64,000 nt of DNA from Streptomyces roseoverticillatus (GTDB lineage: Bacteria > Actinomycetota > Actinomycetes > Streptomycetales > Streptomycetaceae): the NCBI RefSeq assembly GCF_000719265.1, contig NZ_JOFL01000011.1, positions 124,001-188,000 on the forward strand, given 5' to 3'. Under the pieces are notes generated by a model. That model was not told the DNA's origin, ran no database searches, and was given only the letters and a program-made list of their open reading frames with translations. Positions 52,413 to 60,843 of this stretch are shown in pieces; within the stretch, counting starts at the first letter, position 1; each line of letters starts with the position of its first letter. A program made the position numbers and the translations under genes.

Positions 52413-52476
52413 GATTGCTGCATCGGGGGCGAGTTCACTTTTTGATCAATCTGTGACCAGGGGTGATGCAGCAATC
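52413..52476. repeat. 12-bp inverted repeat in the divergent promoter region
   Basis: GATTGCTGCATC (52413-52424) and its exact complement GATGCAGCAATC (52465-52476) flank 40 bp that include CACTTTTTGATCAATCTG, an AT-rich patch unusual for this genome. It lies between the HTH gene and the transposase-like gene. Confidence 0.55.
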
Positions 52477-52637
52477 GGTCGAATTCGGCCAAGGTTCGCG
52501 CCATCCGTCGCGGCCCGGGGTGGCGGCCGGGCCGCGACGGTCGCGAGTGCTGCAAGTTTCAAGCATCAATAGAAACCACGCGGTCGGTTTGGTACGGTCG
52601 GGCGCCAGTCCGGTAGCCACCCATGTGGGGAGATCCG

Positions 52638-53867
52638 ATGGAAGTCAGATCCGCGCAACCCGGCCCTGTGCCCAGCGGGACGGCAGCCCTCGCCGACCGC
52701 TGGGACGTGGAGCCGGAACTGTTCGCTTCCCTCGCGCGGAACGACCAGCGCCGGATGGCCGAGCAGTACGTACGCGGCCTGCTGGCGGCGGAGGGCCGCA
52801 AGACCCTGCGCAACGTCGCGGAACAGATCGGCGGAAAGGCGCTCCAGCAGAGCGTCCATCACTTCATCACCGCGTCGTCCTGGAACTGGGCGCCCGTCCG
52901 GGGCGCGCTGGCCCGGCTCGCGGACGAGGCCGTGCGCCCCCAGGCGTGGGTGGTCAACTCCACCGTCATCCCCAAGGCGGGGATCCACTCGGTCGGCGTC
53001 GACCAGCAGTTCCTCCCCCACCTGGGCCAGACCGTCAACGGGCAGCGGGCGTTCGGCGCGTGGAGCGCCTCGGAGCGGATCAGCGTGCCCTTCAACTGGA
53101 GCCTGGTGCTCTCCAGGAACTGGCTGGAGGACCCGGCCCGGCGCAGCCGCGCCCACATACCCGACGCCAGCCGCGTCGTCTCCCTGGAGGAGCACGCCGG
53201 ATCCGTCGCCCTGGAGGCCGCCGAGGCCTGGGGCCTGCGCCGGCGCCCCGTCGTCGTGGACGTGGAGGGGCTCGACGCGGGGACGACCGTGGGGCGCTTC
53301 GCCCGCGCGGGCGCCTCCCTGCTCCTGCGCATCGACGGCGCGACGCCGCTGCGGGTCGACGGCTCCCTGCTGCAGGGGTACAGCGACAAGGAGGTGCCCG
53401 CCCTGAGCCTGATCTCCTCGATGAAGCGGATGCGCCGCCAGGTGGAGTGGACTGACGCGTCGGGCGGCGGCATGCACCTCGGCGTGGTGAGCGCCATTCC
53501 CGTGCTGCTGGCGTGCCCTGCGCCCGGCGGCGTGCCCGGCGCCGTCCACCACCGGCCGATGCTCCTCATGGGCGACTGGCGCTCCTCCGGCCGGTGGCCG
53601 TCCCGGCTGTGGCTCACCGACTCCCGGCGGCTGCCGCTCATCACGCTGCTGCGGCTGACCCGGCTCACGGACGTCGTCGAGCGCGACTTCGCGGAGATCT
53701 CCGAGCACACCGGCGTCCGGGACTTCGCGGGCCGCTCGTTCCAGGGCTGGCACCGCCACATCACCCTGGCCTCGGTCGCCCACCTCGTCGCCGCGCGGGC
53801 GGGGACGCGCCGGTTGCCGGCGCGGCGGCGGCGCGTGACGGGAACCGTCACGCCCCTGTGCGCCTGA
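52638..53867 (+). CDS. IS701-like transposase homologue with altered catalytic residues
   Basis: 409 residues. The N-terminus (LRNDQRRMAEQYV-like; MAEQYVRGLLAAEGRKTLRN, VAEQIGGKALQQSVHHFITA) and the RNase-H-like core (WVVNSTVIPKAGIHSVGVDQ, VVVDVEGLDAG, FQGWHRHITLASVAHLVAAR) follow IS701-family transposases. The first catalytic position, normally VDDT, reads VNST (N107, S108), and the position before GWHRH, normally an acidic YEVRSW-type residue, reads FAGRSF (Ala near 364). A conventional DDE triad therefore looks lost. I see no terminal inverted repeats or target duplications. ATG 52638 has GGGGAG 5 nt upstream. It is likely a domesticated protein. Confidence 0.75.
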   Translation: MEVRSAQPGPVPSGTAALADRWDVEPELFASLARNDQRRMAEQYVRGLLAAEGRKTLRNVAEQIGGKALQQSVHHFITASSWNWAPVRGALARLADEAVRPQAWVVNSTVIPKAGIHSVGVDQQFLPHLGQTVNGQRAFGAWSASERISVPFNWSLVLSRNWLEDPARRSRAHIPDASRVVSLEEHAGSVALEAAEAWGLRRRPVVVDVEGLDAGTTVGRFARAGASLLLRIDGATPLRVDGSLLQGYSDKEVPALSLISSMKRMRRQVEWTDASGGGMHLGVVSAIPVLLACPAPGGVPGAVHHRPMLLMGDWRSSGRWPSRLWLTDSRRLPLITLLRLTRLTDVVERDFAEISEHTGVRDFAGRSFQGWHRHITLASVAHLVAARAGTRRLPARRRRVTGTVTPLCA

Positions 53868-53954
53868 ACCGGCTGCCCGTCCGGCGTTCCCCTCCCCTGT
53901 CTCCTGCGGGCGCTCCGCCGGTAGGTTCTCGGCATCCGATCGCAGCGCGACGAG

Positions 53955-54045
53955 CGGAGCACGACCTACGTCACGACGTACGTACGTCACGACCTCACGA
54001 CGTAGGTCACGACGTAAGAGCTGTGCGGAGCACGACGTAAGAGAC
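53955..54045. repeat. Short CACGAC repeats upstream of the DUF2252 gene
   Basis: CGGAGCACGAC occurs twice (near 53955 and 54026), and between them TCACGAC occurs about four times, including the perfect palindrome GACGTACGTACGTC. The array directly precedes the DUF2252 ribosome-binding site and could bind a regulator. Nothing known matches it. Confidence 0.5.
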
Positions 54046-54068
54046 GTATGAAGGGGGAGGTGGGCGCG

Positions 54069-55463
54069 ATGTCGCGACTGCCGTACGTACCGGGATTCGC
54101 CCGTTCCGCCGGTCCCAAGGGGGCGGCGGGGGCACCGAAGGCGGAGGGCAAGGCGCTGCGGGAACGCGTGCCGCGGTCCGCGCACGCGCGGTGGGCCCCC
54201 GGGCCGGACCGGCCGGACGCGGTCGCCGAGGTCGAGGCCTCGAACGCGGGCCGGCTGCCCGAGCTCACGCCGATACGGGTCGGCCGGATGGCCGCCTCCC
54301 CGTTCGCCTTCCTGCGCGGGTCCGCCGGGCTCATGGCGTACGACCTGATGGACACCGCCGTGACCGGGGCCGGCGCCCAGATATGCGGCGACGCCCACGC
54401 CGCCAACTTCGGGCTCTACGGCGACGCGCGCGGCGAACTCGTCATCGACCTCAACGACTTCGACGAGACCCTGCACGGGCCCTGGGAGTGGGACGTGAAG
54501 CGGCTCGCCGCCTCGCTGGTGCTGGCCGGGCGGGAGGCGGGCGCGGACGAGGCCACCTGCCGGGCCGCCGCGCGGGACGCCGCGGGCTCCTACCGGCACA
54601 CGATGCGGCTGCTCGCCGGCATGCCCGTCGCGGACGCCTGGAACGCCATCGCCGACGAGCGGCTCGTCTCCCACGCGGACGCCCGCGACCTCACCGGCAC
54701 GCTGGAGCGCGTCTCCGAGAAGGCCCGGCGGAACACGAGCGCCCGCTTCGCCGCCAAGGCCACGGAGAAGGCGGACGGTGGGCGGCGCTTCGTGGACGCC
54801 CCGCCGGTGCTGCGCCGCCTGCCGGACGCCGGGGCGGCCGCGGTCGCCTCGGCGCTGGGCGGCTACCTCGGCACCCTCCCGGAGGAGCTGCTGCCGCTGC
54901 TCGCCCGGTACGAGGTGCAGGACGTGGCGTTCCGCGTCGTCGGCACCGGGAGCGTGGGGCTGCGCTCGTACGTGGTGCTGCTCCTGGACCACCGCGGGGA
55001 GCCGCTGGTCCTCCAGGTGAAGGAGGCCCGGCCCTCGGTCCTGCTGCCGTACGCGGAGAAGGCCGGCTTCGCGCTGCCGCCGGACGGGCACGAGGGGCGG
55101 CGGGTCGTGCTCGGGCAGAAGCGGATGCAGGTCGTGAGCGACGTGCTGCTCGGCTGGGCCACGGTCGAGGGGCGCCCGTACCAGGTGCGGCAGTTCCGCA
55201 ACCGCAAGGGCAGCGTCGACCCGGCCGCCCTCGCCCCCGCCGAGCTGGACGACTACGCCCGCCTCACCGGCGCGCTCCTCGCCCGCGCCCACTCCCACAC
55301 CACGGACCCGCGCCTGATAGCCGCCTACTGCGGCAAGTCCGAGGCCCTGGACGAGGCGGTGGCCGCGTTCGCCCGGGCCTACGCGGACCAGACGGAAGCC
55401 GATCACCAAACCTTGGTCCGTGCGATCCGCGCGGGGCGCGTACCTGCGGAAATGGGCGTTTAG
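54069..55463 (+). CDS. DUF2252 family protein
   Basis: 464 residues. DUF2252 is a kinase-like-fold family of unknown biochemical role. Visible conserved blocks are PFAFLRGSAGLMAYDL, the active-site-like CGDAHAANFGLYGDARGELV and VIDLNDFDETLHGPWEWDVK, and the C-terminal GWATVEGRPYQVRQFRNRKG and ARAHSHTTDPRLIAAYCG. ATG 54069 follows GGGGAGGTGGG; a start at 54048 is also in frame. It stands alone between the transposase-like gene and the J-domain-like gene. Confidence 0.88.
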   Translation: MSRLPYVPGFARSAGPKGAAGAPKAEGKALRERVPRSAHARWAPGPDRPDAVAEVEASNAGRLPELTPIRVGRMAASPFAFLRGSAGLMAYDLMDTAVTGAGAQICGDAHAANFGLYGDARGELVIDLNDFDETLHGPWEWDVKRLAASLVLAGREAGADEATCRAAARDAAGSYRHTMRLLAGMPVADAWNAIADERLVSHADARDLTGTLERVSEKARRNTSARFAAKATEKADGGRRFVDAPPVLRRLPDAGAAAVASALGGYLGTLPEELLPLLARYEVQDVAFRVVGTGSVGLRSYVVLLLDHRGEPLVLQVKEARPSVLLPYAEKAGFALPPDGHEGRRVVLGQKRMQVVSDVLLGWATVEGRPYQVRQFRNRKGSVDPAALAPAELDDYARLTGALLARAHSHTTDPRLIAAYCGKSEALDEAVAAFARAYADQTEADHQTLVRAIRAGRVPAEMGV

Positions 55464-55534
55464 AGGAACCTCCGTACAGTGCCGGGCACCGCGTTCCCGG
55501 CACCCCTCCCGGAGGGAACTACGCTGGTCGGGTG

Positions 55535-56317
55535 ATGAATCCGGAAGCAGACACTTCCCGCCTGGAGCAAGCCGTCCGCACGGCCGAGACCGCACTGATC
55601 GAGTTCGAGATCGCCGTGGAGACGTTCCGCGTGGAGGTGGAGAACTTCTCCCGCCTGCACCACCAGCGCCTCGGCCCCGTCTACGCCCGCCTCGAAGAGC
55701 TGGACGCACAGATCGCCGAGGCCGTCGCCGCCCGCAGCGGCGATCCGGAGGACCTGCGCAAGGCCCGCGAGGCCCGCGCGCTGGTGCAGCCGATGCCCGG
55801 AGTGGAGGAGCTGTTCGGCGGCTGGCTGGACTCGGACGGGCTGTCCCCGGAGGGCACGGCGATGCTCACGGAGAAGCCGGTCCGCCCGCCCCGCCGGGTC
55901 CGCCCGAGCGACGGGGCCCGCCGGGCCTTCCGGGAGCTGGTCCGCGAGGCCCACCCGGACCTGGCGCGGGACGAGGCCGAGCGGCTGCGCCGCGAGGAGT
56001 TCATCGTGCGCGTCAACGCCGCGTACGCGGCCGGTGACGAGGACCTCCTGGGCGCCCTGGCCGCGGAGTGGGCCGCGGGCCCGGCGCCGGAGCCGCGTCC
56101 CCTGGACCGCGCGGAGGAGCTCTACGCCCGCCTGGAGTGGCTGGCGCAGCGCAAGGAGATGCTGTCGGGGCTGGCAGCCGAGCTGGAGGGGTCGGCGATC
56201 GGCTCGATGCTGCGGATGGCGCCGGAGGACCCGGACGGCCTGCTGGAGGAGATCGCCGAGAGCCTGCGCGCCCAGGTCGCCGAGCGCGAGGCGCAGCTGC
56301 GGGAAATGGTCGGGTAG
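55535..56317 (+). CDS. J-domain-like protein
   Basis: 260 residues. The N-terminal half is helical and probably coiled-coil (LEQAVRTAETALIEFEIAVE, LHHQRLGPVYARLEELDAQI). Near residues 130-170 a DnaJ-like core is visible: AFRELVREAHPDLARDEAER with the HPD tripeptide, then IVRVNAAYAAGDEDLL. The C-terminal part is again helical. No zinc-finger or glycine-rich DnaJ region is present, so if it works with a DnaK it is a class C-type co-chaperone. ATG 55535 is preferred over GTG 55532. Confidence 0.7.
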   Translation: MNPEADTSRLEQAVRTAETALIEFEIAVETFRVEVENFSRLHHQRLGPVYARLEELDAQIAEAVAARSGDPEDLRKAREARALVQPMPGVEELFGGWLDSDGLSPEGTAMLTEKPVRPPRRVRPSDGARRAFRELVREAHPDLARDEAERLRREEFIVRVNAAYAAGDEDLLGALAAEWAAGPAPEPRPLDRAEELYARLEWLAQRKEMLSGLAAELEGSAIGSMLRMAPEDPDGLLEEIAESLRAQVAEREAQLREMVG

Positions 56318-56327
56318 CGTCGTGGGC

Positions 56328-56675
56328 ATGAGCTTTGGTTCCGGAATTCCCACGGTCGGCGTCGATGCCCTCTCGTCCGACGACTTTCTGCTGGATGTGC
56401 GCGAGGCCGACGAGTGGGCGGCCGGCCACGCGGAGGGCGCTCTGCACATCCCGATGAGCGACTTCGTGGCCCGCTTCGGCGAGCTGACGGAGAAGGCGCC
56501 GGACGGCGGCCGGATCAACGTCATCTGCCGCTCGGGCGGCCGTTCCGCGCAGGTCACCGCCTATCTGGTGCAGCAGGGCCTGGACGCGGTGAACGTCGAC
56601 GGCGGCATGCAGGTCTGGGAGGCCGCCGGCCGCCCGGTCGTGGACGGCAACGGCGCTCCCGGGACCGTGATCTAG
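56328..56675 (+). CDS. Single-domain rhodanese-like protein
   Basis: 115 residues. A rhodanese fold with the DVREADEWAAGHAEGALHIP start and the active-site cysteine in VICRSGGRSAQVTAYL, then GLDAVNVDGGMQVWEAAGRP. Such small rhodaneses handle sulfane sulfur or act as sulfurtransferases; the acceptor is unknown. ATG start 10 bp after the J-domain-like gene, so cotranscription is likely. Confidence 0.93.
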   Translation: MSFGSGIPTVGVDALSSDDFLLDVREADEWAAGHAEGALHIPMSDFVARFGELTEKAPDGGRINVICRSGGRSAQVTAYLVQQGLDAVNVDGGMQVWEAAGRPVVDGNGAPGTVI

Positions 56676-56739
56676 CGGTAGCCGGGTTTGCGGCTGCGGC
56701 TGCGGCTGCGGCCGTGGCTGTAGCCGGCTCCGGCGGGCT

Positions 56740-57876
56740 CTAGTCCTCGGGCGCGTGGGCGGCCAGGAGGTCGCCCAGCGCCTCCTCGTGCGCCGCGGCC
56801 GGGCCCAGCGACAGCTCCAGCTGCTTGGCCCAGGCGTGGTACCGGTGCAGGGCGTAGCCGGTGTCGGCGCCGAAGCCGCCGTGCAGGTGCTGCGCGGTCT
56901 GCACCGCGCGCCGCACGCCTTCCGAGGCCCACACCTTCGCGACGGCGAGGTCCGCGTCGGCGGGCAGGTCCCCGCCCGCACCGGTCTCCAGCCGCCACGC
57001 GGCCTGCCAGAGCGTGGCCTCCATGGCCCGCAGGTCGACATAGCGGTCCGCGGCCTGGATAGCCACCGCCTGGAACGTGGCCAGCGGGAAGCCGAACTGC
57101 TCCCGCTTGCTCGTGTACGTGCTGGTCATACGGCACACCGCCGTCCCCACTCCGAGCGCGAGCGCGCACGTCCCGGCGGTGAGCAGCGCGCGCAGCCGCG
57201 GCCAGGCCCCTTCCTCGGTGATCACCTGCGTGCTGTCGAGCCGTACGGAGTCGAGCCGCACTTCGGCGTACCGCTCGCCGTTCGTGGACACCTGCAGGCC
57301 CAGGGCGACCCCGGGGCGGTCGCGGGGGACGAGCCCGAGCACGGCACGGCCGTCCGCATCGCACGCGGGGACGACGATCAGATCGGCGCACGGCGCCCAC
57401 GACACGGCCGTCTGCAGGCCGTCGAAGACCCATCCCTCCCCGGCCGCCGGCCGGGCGGCGACCGAGAGCTCCGCCGCATCGTGCCCGGTCCGGCCGTTGG
57501 AGGCGACCGTGACGACCAGCTCGCCGCGCCCGAGCGCCGGCAAGATCCGCGCCCCCGCCGCACCGCCGTGCGTGCTCAGCGCCAGCGCCGTGGCCCCGGC
57601 CTCCAGCAGTGGCACCCGGGCGAGCACCTGACCGGCCTCCCGCAGCACCAGGCACAGGGCGATCGGCCCGAGCCCCGATCCGCCGTGCCGGGTGCCGACG
57701 GTCAGGCTCAGCAGATCCGCCGCGGCCAGCCTGCGCCACAGCGCACGGTCGAAGTCCTCCGCGACCGGGCCCCGGGACAGCACGGGGCTGGGCACGCCGT
57801 CGGGGGAGACCCCGGAGAACACGGCCCGCGCCGCCTCGGCGGCCGCCTGCTGCTCCTCGCTGAAGGTGAAGTCCAC
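56740..57876 (-). CDS. Acyl-CoA dehydrogenase family protein
   Basis: 378 residues. FAD-dependent acyl-CoA dehydrogenase fold: N-terminal helical domain (DFTFSEEQQAAAEAARAVFS), central beta domain (WVFDGLQTAVSWAPCADLIV), and C-terminal helical domain (KREQFGFPLATFQAVAIQAA, AQHLHGGFGADTGYALHRYH). The CoA substrate is not evident; the acidic catalytic residue typical of short-chain enzymes is not obvious. It is leftward, next to the paa operon, but separated from it by the minisatellite. Confidence 0.88.
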   Translation of the reverse strand: MDFTFSEEQQAAAEAARAVFSGVSPDGVPSPVLSRGPVAEDFDRALWRRLAAADLLSLTVGTRHGGSGLGPIALCLVLREAGQVLARVPLLEAGATALALSTHGGAAGARILPALGRGELVVTVASNGRTGHDAAELSVAARPAAGEGWVFDGLQTAVSWAPCADLIVVPACDADGRAVLGLVPRDRPGVALGLQVSTNGERYAEVRLDSVRLDSTQVITEEGAWPRLRALLTAGTCALALGVGTAVCRMTSTYTSKREQFGFPLATFQAVAIQAADRYVDLRAMEATLWQAAWRLETGAGGDLPADADLAVAKVWASEGVRRAVQTAQHLHGGFGADTGYALHRYHAWAKQLELSLGPAAAHEEALGDLLAAHAPED

Positions 57877-57966
57877 TGCCGCCGTCCTCCCGCACCCGTT
57901 GCCGGCTCGGCAACACCCGGATATGACGGTCCGTCAATGTAGGGGGAGCGGGAGTAATTGGGAACG

Positions 57967-58172
57967 CATGGGACCTCAAGCGTGCGGAACCTCACGGGAC
58001 TTCAAGCGGGCGGGAGGTCATGGGGCCTCAAGCGTGCGAACCCCATGGGACTTCAAGCGGGCGGAACCTCATGGGACCTCAAATGCGCGAACTTCACGGG
58101 ACTTCATGGGACTTCATGGGACTTCAAACGCGCGGGAGCTCATGGGGCCTCATGGGAACTCATGGGAACTCA
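57967..58172. repeat. 26-bp degenerate minisatellite
   Basis: About seven to eight tandem units of roughly 26 bp, for example CATGGGACCTCAAGCGTGCG and CACGGGACTTCAAGCGGGCG, with truncated ATGGGACTTC units near the right end and a run of CATGGGAACT at the end. It fills the gap between the acyl-CoA dehydrogenase and paaE, reaching the paaE stop codon. Open frames run through it, but their translation is just a repeat, so it is scored as non-coding. Confidence 0.85.
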
Positions 58173-59288
58173 GCGGTCGAAGTCGAGCTCCACCTCCTCC
58201 GTCACCGGATGCGACTGGCACGCCAGCACATGACCGCCCTCGACCTCCTCCGGCTCCAGCGCGAAGTTCCGGTCCATCCGCACCTCGCCCCGGACCAGGA
58301 ACGCCCGGCACGTCCCGCACACCCCGCCCTTGCAGGCGTAGGGCGCGTCGGCGCGGTTGCGCAGCACGGCCTCCAGCAGGGTCTCCCCCTCCTGCACCGG
58401 CCAGCTGCCGCTGCGCCCGTCCAGCGTGGCGGTCACCGTGCTGCGCGCGGGGGAGGTGGCGGCCCGCTCCCCGGCGCTGCCCGCGGGCTGAGCGGACCCC
58501 GCGCCGGATTCGACGCCGGACTCCACGTGGAAGATCTCCTGGTGGATGCGGTCCCGCCCGATTCCCAGGGCGCGCAGCGCCCGCTCCGCCCCGCGCACCA
58601 GCCCGTAGGGCCCGCACAGGAACCAGCCGCCTATCTCCTCCACCGGCACCAGGGCGGGCAGCAGCCGGGTCAGCCGCTCCTCGTCCAGCCGCCCGGCCGG
58701 CAGCCCGGCCTGCTGTTCCTCGCGGGAGAGGGTCTGCACCAGCTGGAAGCGGTCGGGGAAGCGGTCCTTGAGGTCGGCGACCTCCTCCAGGAACATCGTG
58801 GAGGCCGTGGTCCGGTCGCTGCGTATGAGGCAGAACCGGGCCCCGGGCTCCCGCGCCAGCAGCGTCGAGGCGATGGACAGCACGGGGGTGATGCCGCTGC
58901 CGCCCACGATCGCCGCGAAGTGCCCGGCCCGCGGCTCCAGGACGAACCGCCCGGCCGGTGCCATGACCTCCACCGTGTCCCCGGCGGCCAGCTCCTTGAG
59001 GGCGTACGTCGAGAACTCGCCGCCGTCTACCAGCCGGACCCCCACCTTCAGCTCGGCGGGCCCGGGCGCCTCCGGGGCGGGTGCGGGGATGCACACCGAG
59101 TACGTACGGCGGATCTCGGTGCCGTCCCGGGCGGTGCGGCGGACGGCGATGTGCTGGCCCGGTGCCCAGCGGTAGGCCTCGCGCAGCTCGGGCGGCACGG
59201 CGAAGGTCACGGCGACCGAGTCGTCGGTGAGGGGGTCGACCGCCGCCACCCGCAGGGGGTGGAAGGCGCCGTGGCGGGCCGCGGCCAT
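58170..59288 (-). CDS. paaE: Phenylacetyl-CoA epoxidase reductase subunit PaaE
   Basis: 372 residues. Passes electrons from NAD(P)H to the diiron oxygenase. The FAD domain starts at HPLRVAAVDPLTDDS with RRTYSVCIP. The nucleotide domain has IVGGSGITPVLSIASTLL and GGWFLCGPYGLV. The C-terminal plant-type 2Fe-2S domain has ACKGGVCGTCRAF and a final Cys in VLACQSHP. Ser/Ala-rich linkers are longer than in E. coli. Last gene of paaABCDE, coding right up to the minisatellite. Confidence 0.94.
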   Translation of the reverse strand: MAAARHGAFHPLRVAAVDPLTDDSVAVTFAVPPELREAYRWAPGQHIAVRRTARDGTEIRRTYSVCIPAPAPEAPGPAELKVGVRLVDGGEFSTYALKELAAGDTVEVMAPAGRFVLEPRAGHFAAIVGGSGITPVLSIASTLLAREPGARFCLIRSDRTTASTMFLEEVADLKDRFPDRFQLVQTLSREEQQAGLPAGRLDEERLTRLLPALVPVEEIGGWFLCGPYGLVRGAERALRALGIGRDRIHQEIFHVESGVESGAGSAQPAGSAGERAATSPARSTVTATLDGRSGSWPVQEGETLLEAVLRNRADAPYACKGGVCGTCRAFLVRGEVRMDRNFALEPEEVEGGHVLACQSHPVTEEVELDFDR

Positions 59289-59825
59289 CTACAACTCCTT
59301 GAAGTGGTCGAAGGGTTCGCGGCAGGCCTCGCAGCGGCGCAGGGCCTTGCAGGCGGTGGAGGAGAAGCGGCTGAGCAGCGTCGTCTCGGTGGATCCGCAG
59401 TGGGGGCAGCGGATGGCCAGGCCGACCATGACCGGCCCGGCCGGGCCCGTGGGCCGGGGCGGGGCTATGCCGAACTCCTGCAGCTTGCGGCGGCCTTCGG
59501 CCGTGATGTCGTCGGTGGACCAGGCGGGGGAGAGCACCGTGCGGACGGACACCTCGGCCTGTCCGTGCTCGTGCAGGACGCGCTCGATGTCCGCTGACAT
59601 CGCCTCGACCGCGGGGCAGCCGGTGTACGTGGGGGTCAGCTCCACCTCGACCCGGCCGGGGCCGGTGACGTGCAGGCCGCGCAGCACGCCCAGCTCGGCC
59701 AGGGTGATCACGGGCAGCTCGGGGTCGGGGACGGCCCCGGCCAGAGCCCGGAGCTCTTCTTCGAGGCGGGTGGATCCGCGGGGGGCGGATTCAGCGGATT
59801 CATGGGGGGCGGAGGCGGTCACCAT
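59289..59825 (-). CDS. paaD: Phenylacetate degradation protein PaaD
   Basis: 178 residues. DUF59/MIP18-like domain (AVPDPELPVITLAELGVLRG, LTPTYTGCPAVEAMSADIER) that assists iron-sulfur assembly of the epoxidase, then a C-terminal zinc ribbon with CPHC and CEAC pairs. The ATG at 59825 overlaps the paaC end by 7 bp. It abuts paaE with no gap. Confidence 0.94.
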   Translation of the reverse strand: MVTASAPHESAESAPRGSTRLEEELRALAGAVPDPELPVITLAELGVLRGLHVTGPGRVEVELTPTYTGCPAVEAMSADIERVLHEHGQAEVSVRTVLSPAWSTDDITAEGRRKLQEFGIAPPRPTGPAGPVMVGLAIRCPHCGSTETTLLSRFSSTACKALRRCEACREPFDHFKEL

Positions 59826-60559
59826 GACGCCCCCGGGTGGCTGCGGTGCAGGTGCTGCATCTCGGCGAGCATGCGCCCGAACGGCTCGGTGTGGATGCCC
59901 TGCCGGCCCGCGCCGGCCGTCCACGCGCCGCTCTGCGGGCCGTCCGGCAGCTTGAGCGTGGCGCGCTCGACGACCTCGGTCACCGCGGCCAGCCAGCCCT
60001 CGCGCAGGGCTGTCCAGTCGACGGAGAGGCCCTCGACGGGCTCGAAGAGCTCGCCCGTGTACCGCCAGAGGGCGTCCAGGGCGCGCTGCATCCGGGCGTG
60101 GCTCTCCTCCGTGCCGTCGCCGAGCCGCAGTGTCCAGTGCTCGGCGTGGTCGCGGTGGTAGGCGACCTCCTTGACGGCCTTGCCGGCCAGGGGCGCGAAC
60201 GGGCCGTCGCCCGCGGCCAGTTGCCCGTACAGCAGGTGCTGGTGGACGGAGAAGTACAGCTGGCGGGCGATCGTGCGGGCGAAGTCGCCGTTGGGCTGCT
60301 CGACGAGCTGGGCATTGCGGAAGGAGCGCTCCTCCCGCAGATAGGCCAGCTCGTCCTCGTCGCCGGCGAGGGAGAGCAGGGTGCGGGCCTGGCCGAGCAG
60401 GTCGAGGGCGATGTTGGCGAGGGCGACCTCCTCCTCCAGCACGGGTGCGTGCCCGGCCCACTCCCCCAGCCGGTGTGAGAGCACCAGGGCGTCGTCGCCG
60501 AGGGCCAGGGCGGCCGTGGCCAGGGGGGCCTCCCCGAGGGTCACAGGTGCGTCGGTCAC
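59819..60559 (-). CDS. paaC: Phenylacetyl-CoA epoxidase structural subunit PaaC
   Basis: 246 residues. Ferritin-like, catalytically inactive partner of PaaA. Characteristic stretches are DDALVLSHRLGEWAGHAPVL, EEEVALANIALDLLGQARTL, FARTIARQLYFSVHQHLLYG and VKEVAYHRDHAEHWTLRLGD. GTG 60559 overlaps the paaB stop by 4 bp (GTGA). Confidence 0.94.
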   Translation of the reverse strand: MTDAPVTLGEAPLATAALALGDDALVLSHRLGEWAGHAPVLEEEVALANIALDLLGQARTLLSLAGDEDELAYLREERSFRNAQLVEQPNGDFARTIARQLYFSVHQHLLYGQLAAGDGPFAPLAGKAVKEVAYHRDHAEHWTLRLGDGTEESHARMQRALDALWRYTGELFEPVEGLSVDWTALREGWLAAVTEVVERATLKLPDGPQSGAWTAGAGRQGIHTEPFGRMLAEMQHLHRSHPGASW

Positions 60560-60843
60560 AGGTGCTTCACCCCTTCCGGGATCTCGTAGAAGGTCGGGTG
60601 GCGGTAGGGCTTGTCGGCGGCGGGCTCGAAGAAGGGGTCCTTCTCGTCGGGCGAGGAGGCGGTGACCGCGGCGGAGGGCACGACCCAGATCGAGACGCCC
60701 TCGGAACGGCGGGTGTAGAGGTCGCGCGCATTGCGCAGGGCCATCTCCGCGTCCGGGGCGTGGAGGCTGCCCGCATGGGTGTGGGCGAGCCCGCGCCTGC
60801 TGCGCACGAAGACCTCCCACAGCGGCCAGTCAGCGTTCGTCAT
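60556..60843 (-). CDS. paaB: Phenylacetyl-CoA epoxidase subunit PaaB
   Basis: 95 residues, the usual size: [40 protein letters not shown] and [20 protein letters not shown]. It bridges PaaA-PaaC units in the multicomponent epoxidase. ATG 60843 overlaps the paaA stop (ATGA). Confidence 0.95.
   Translation of the reverse strand: MTNADWPLWEVFVRSRRGLAHTHAGSLHAPDAEMALRNARDLYTRRSEGVSIWVVPSAAVTASSPDEKDPFFEPAADKPYRHPTFYEIPEGVKHL

Noticed and set aside
52638..53867. An intact insertion sequence
   Set aside because: No terminal inverted repeats or target duplication seen around the gene, and catalytic positions appear altered.
52566..55709. Leftward open frame of about 1050 codons antisense to the transposase-like and DUF2252 genes
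   Set aside because: Shadow frame of two well-supported plus-strand genes, no domain visible.
57967..58172. CRISPR array at the 26-bp repeats
   Set aside because: Repeats are head-to-tail without spacers, degenerate, and no cas genes are nearby.
57958..58233. Small rightward ORF through the minisatellite
   Set aside because: Its translation is only the repeat unit over and over, with no ribosome-binding site and an end inside the antisense of paaE.
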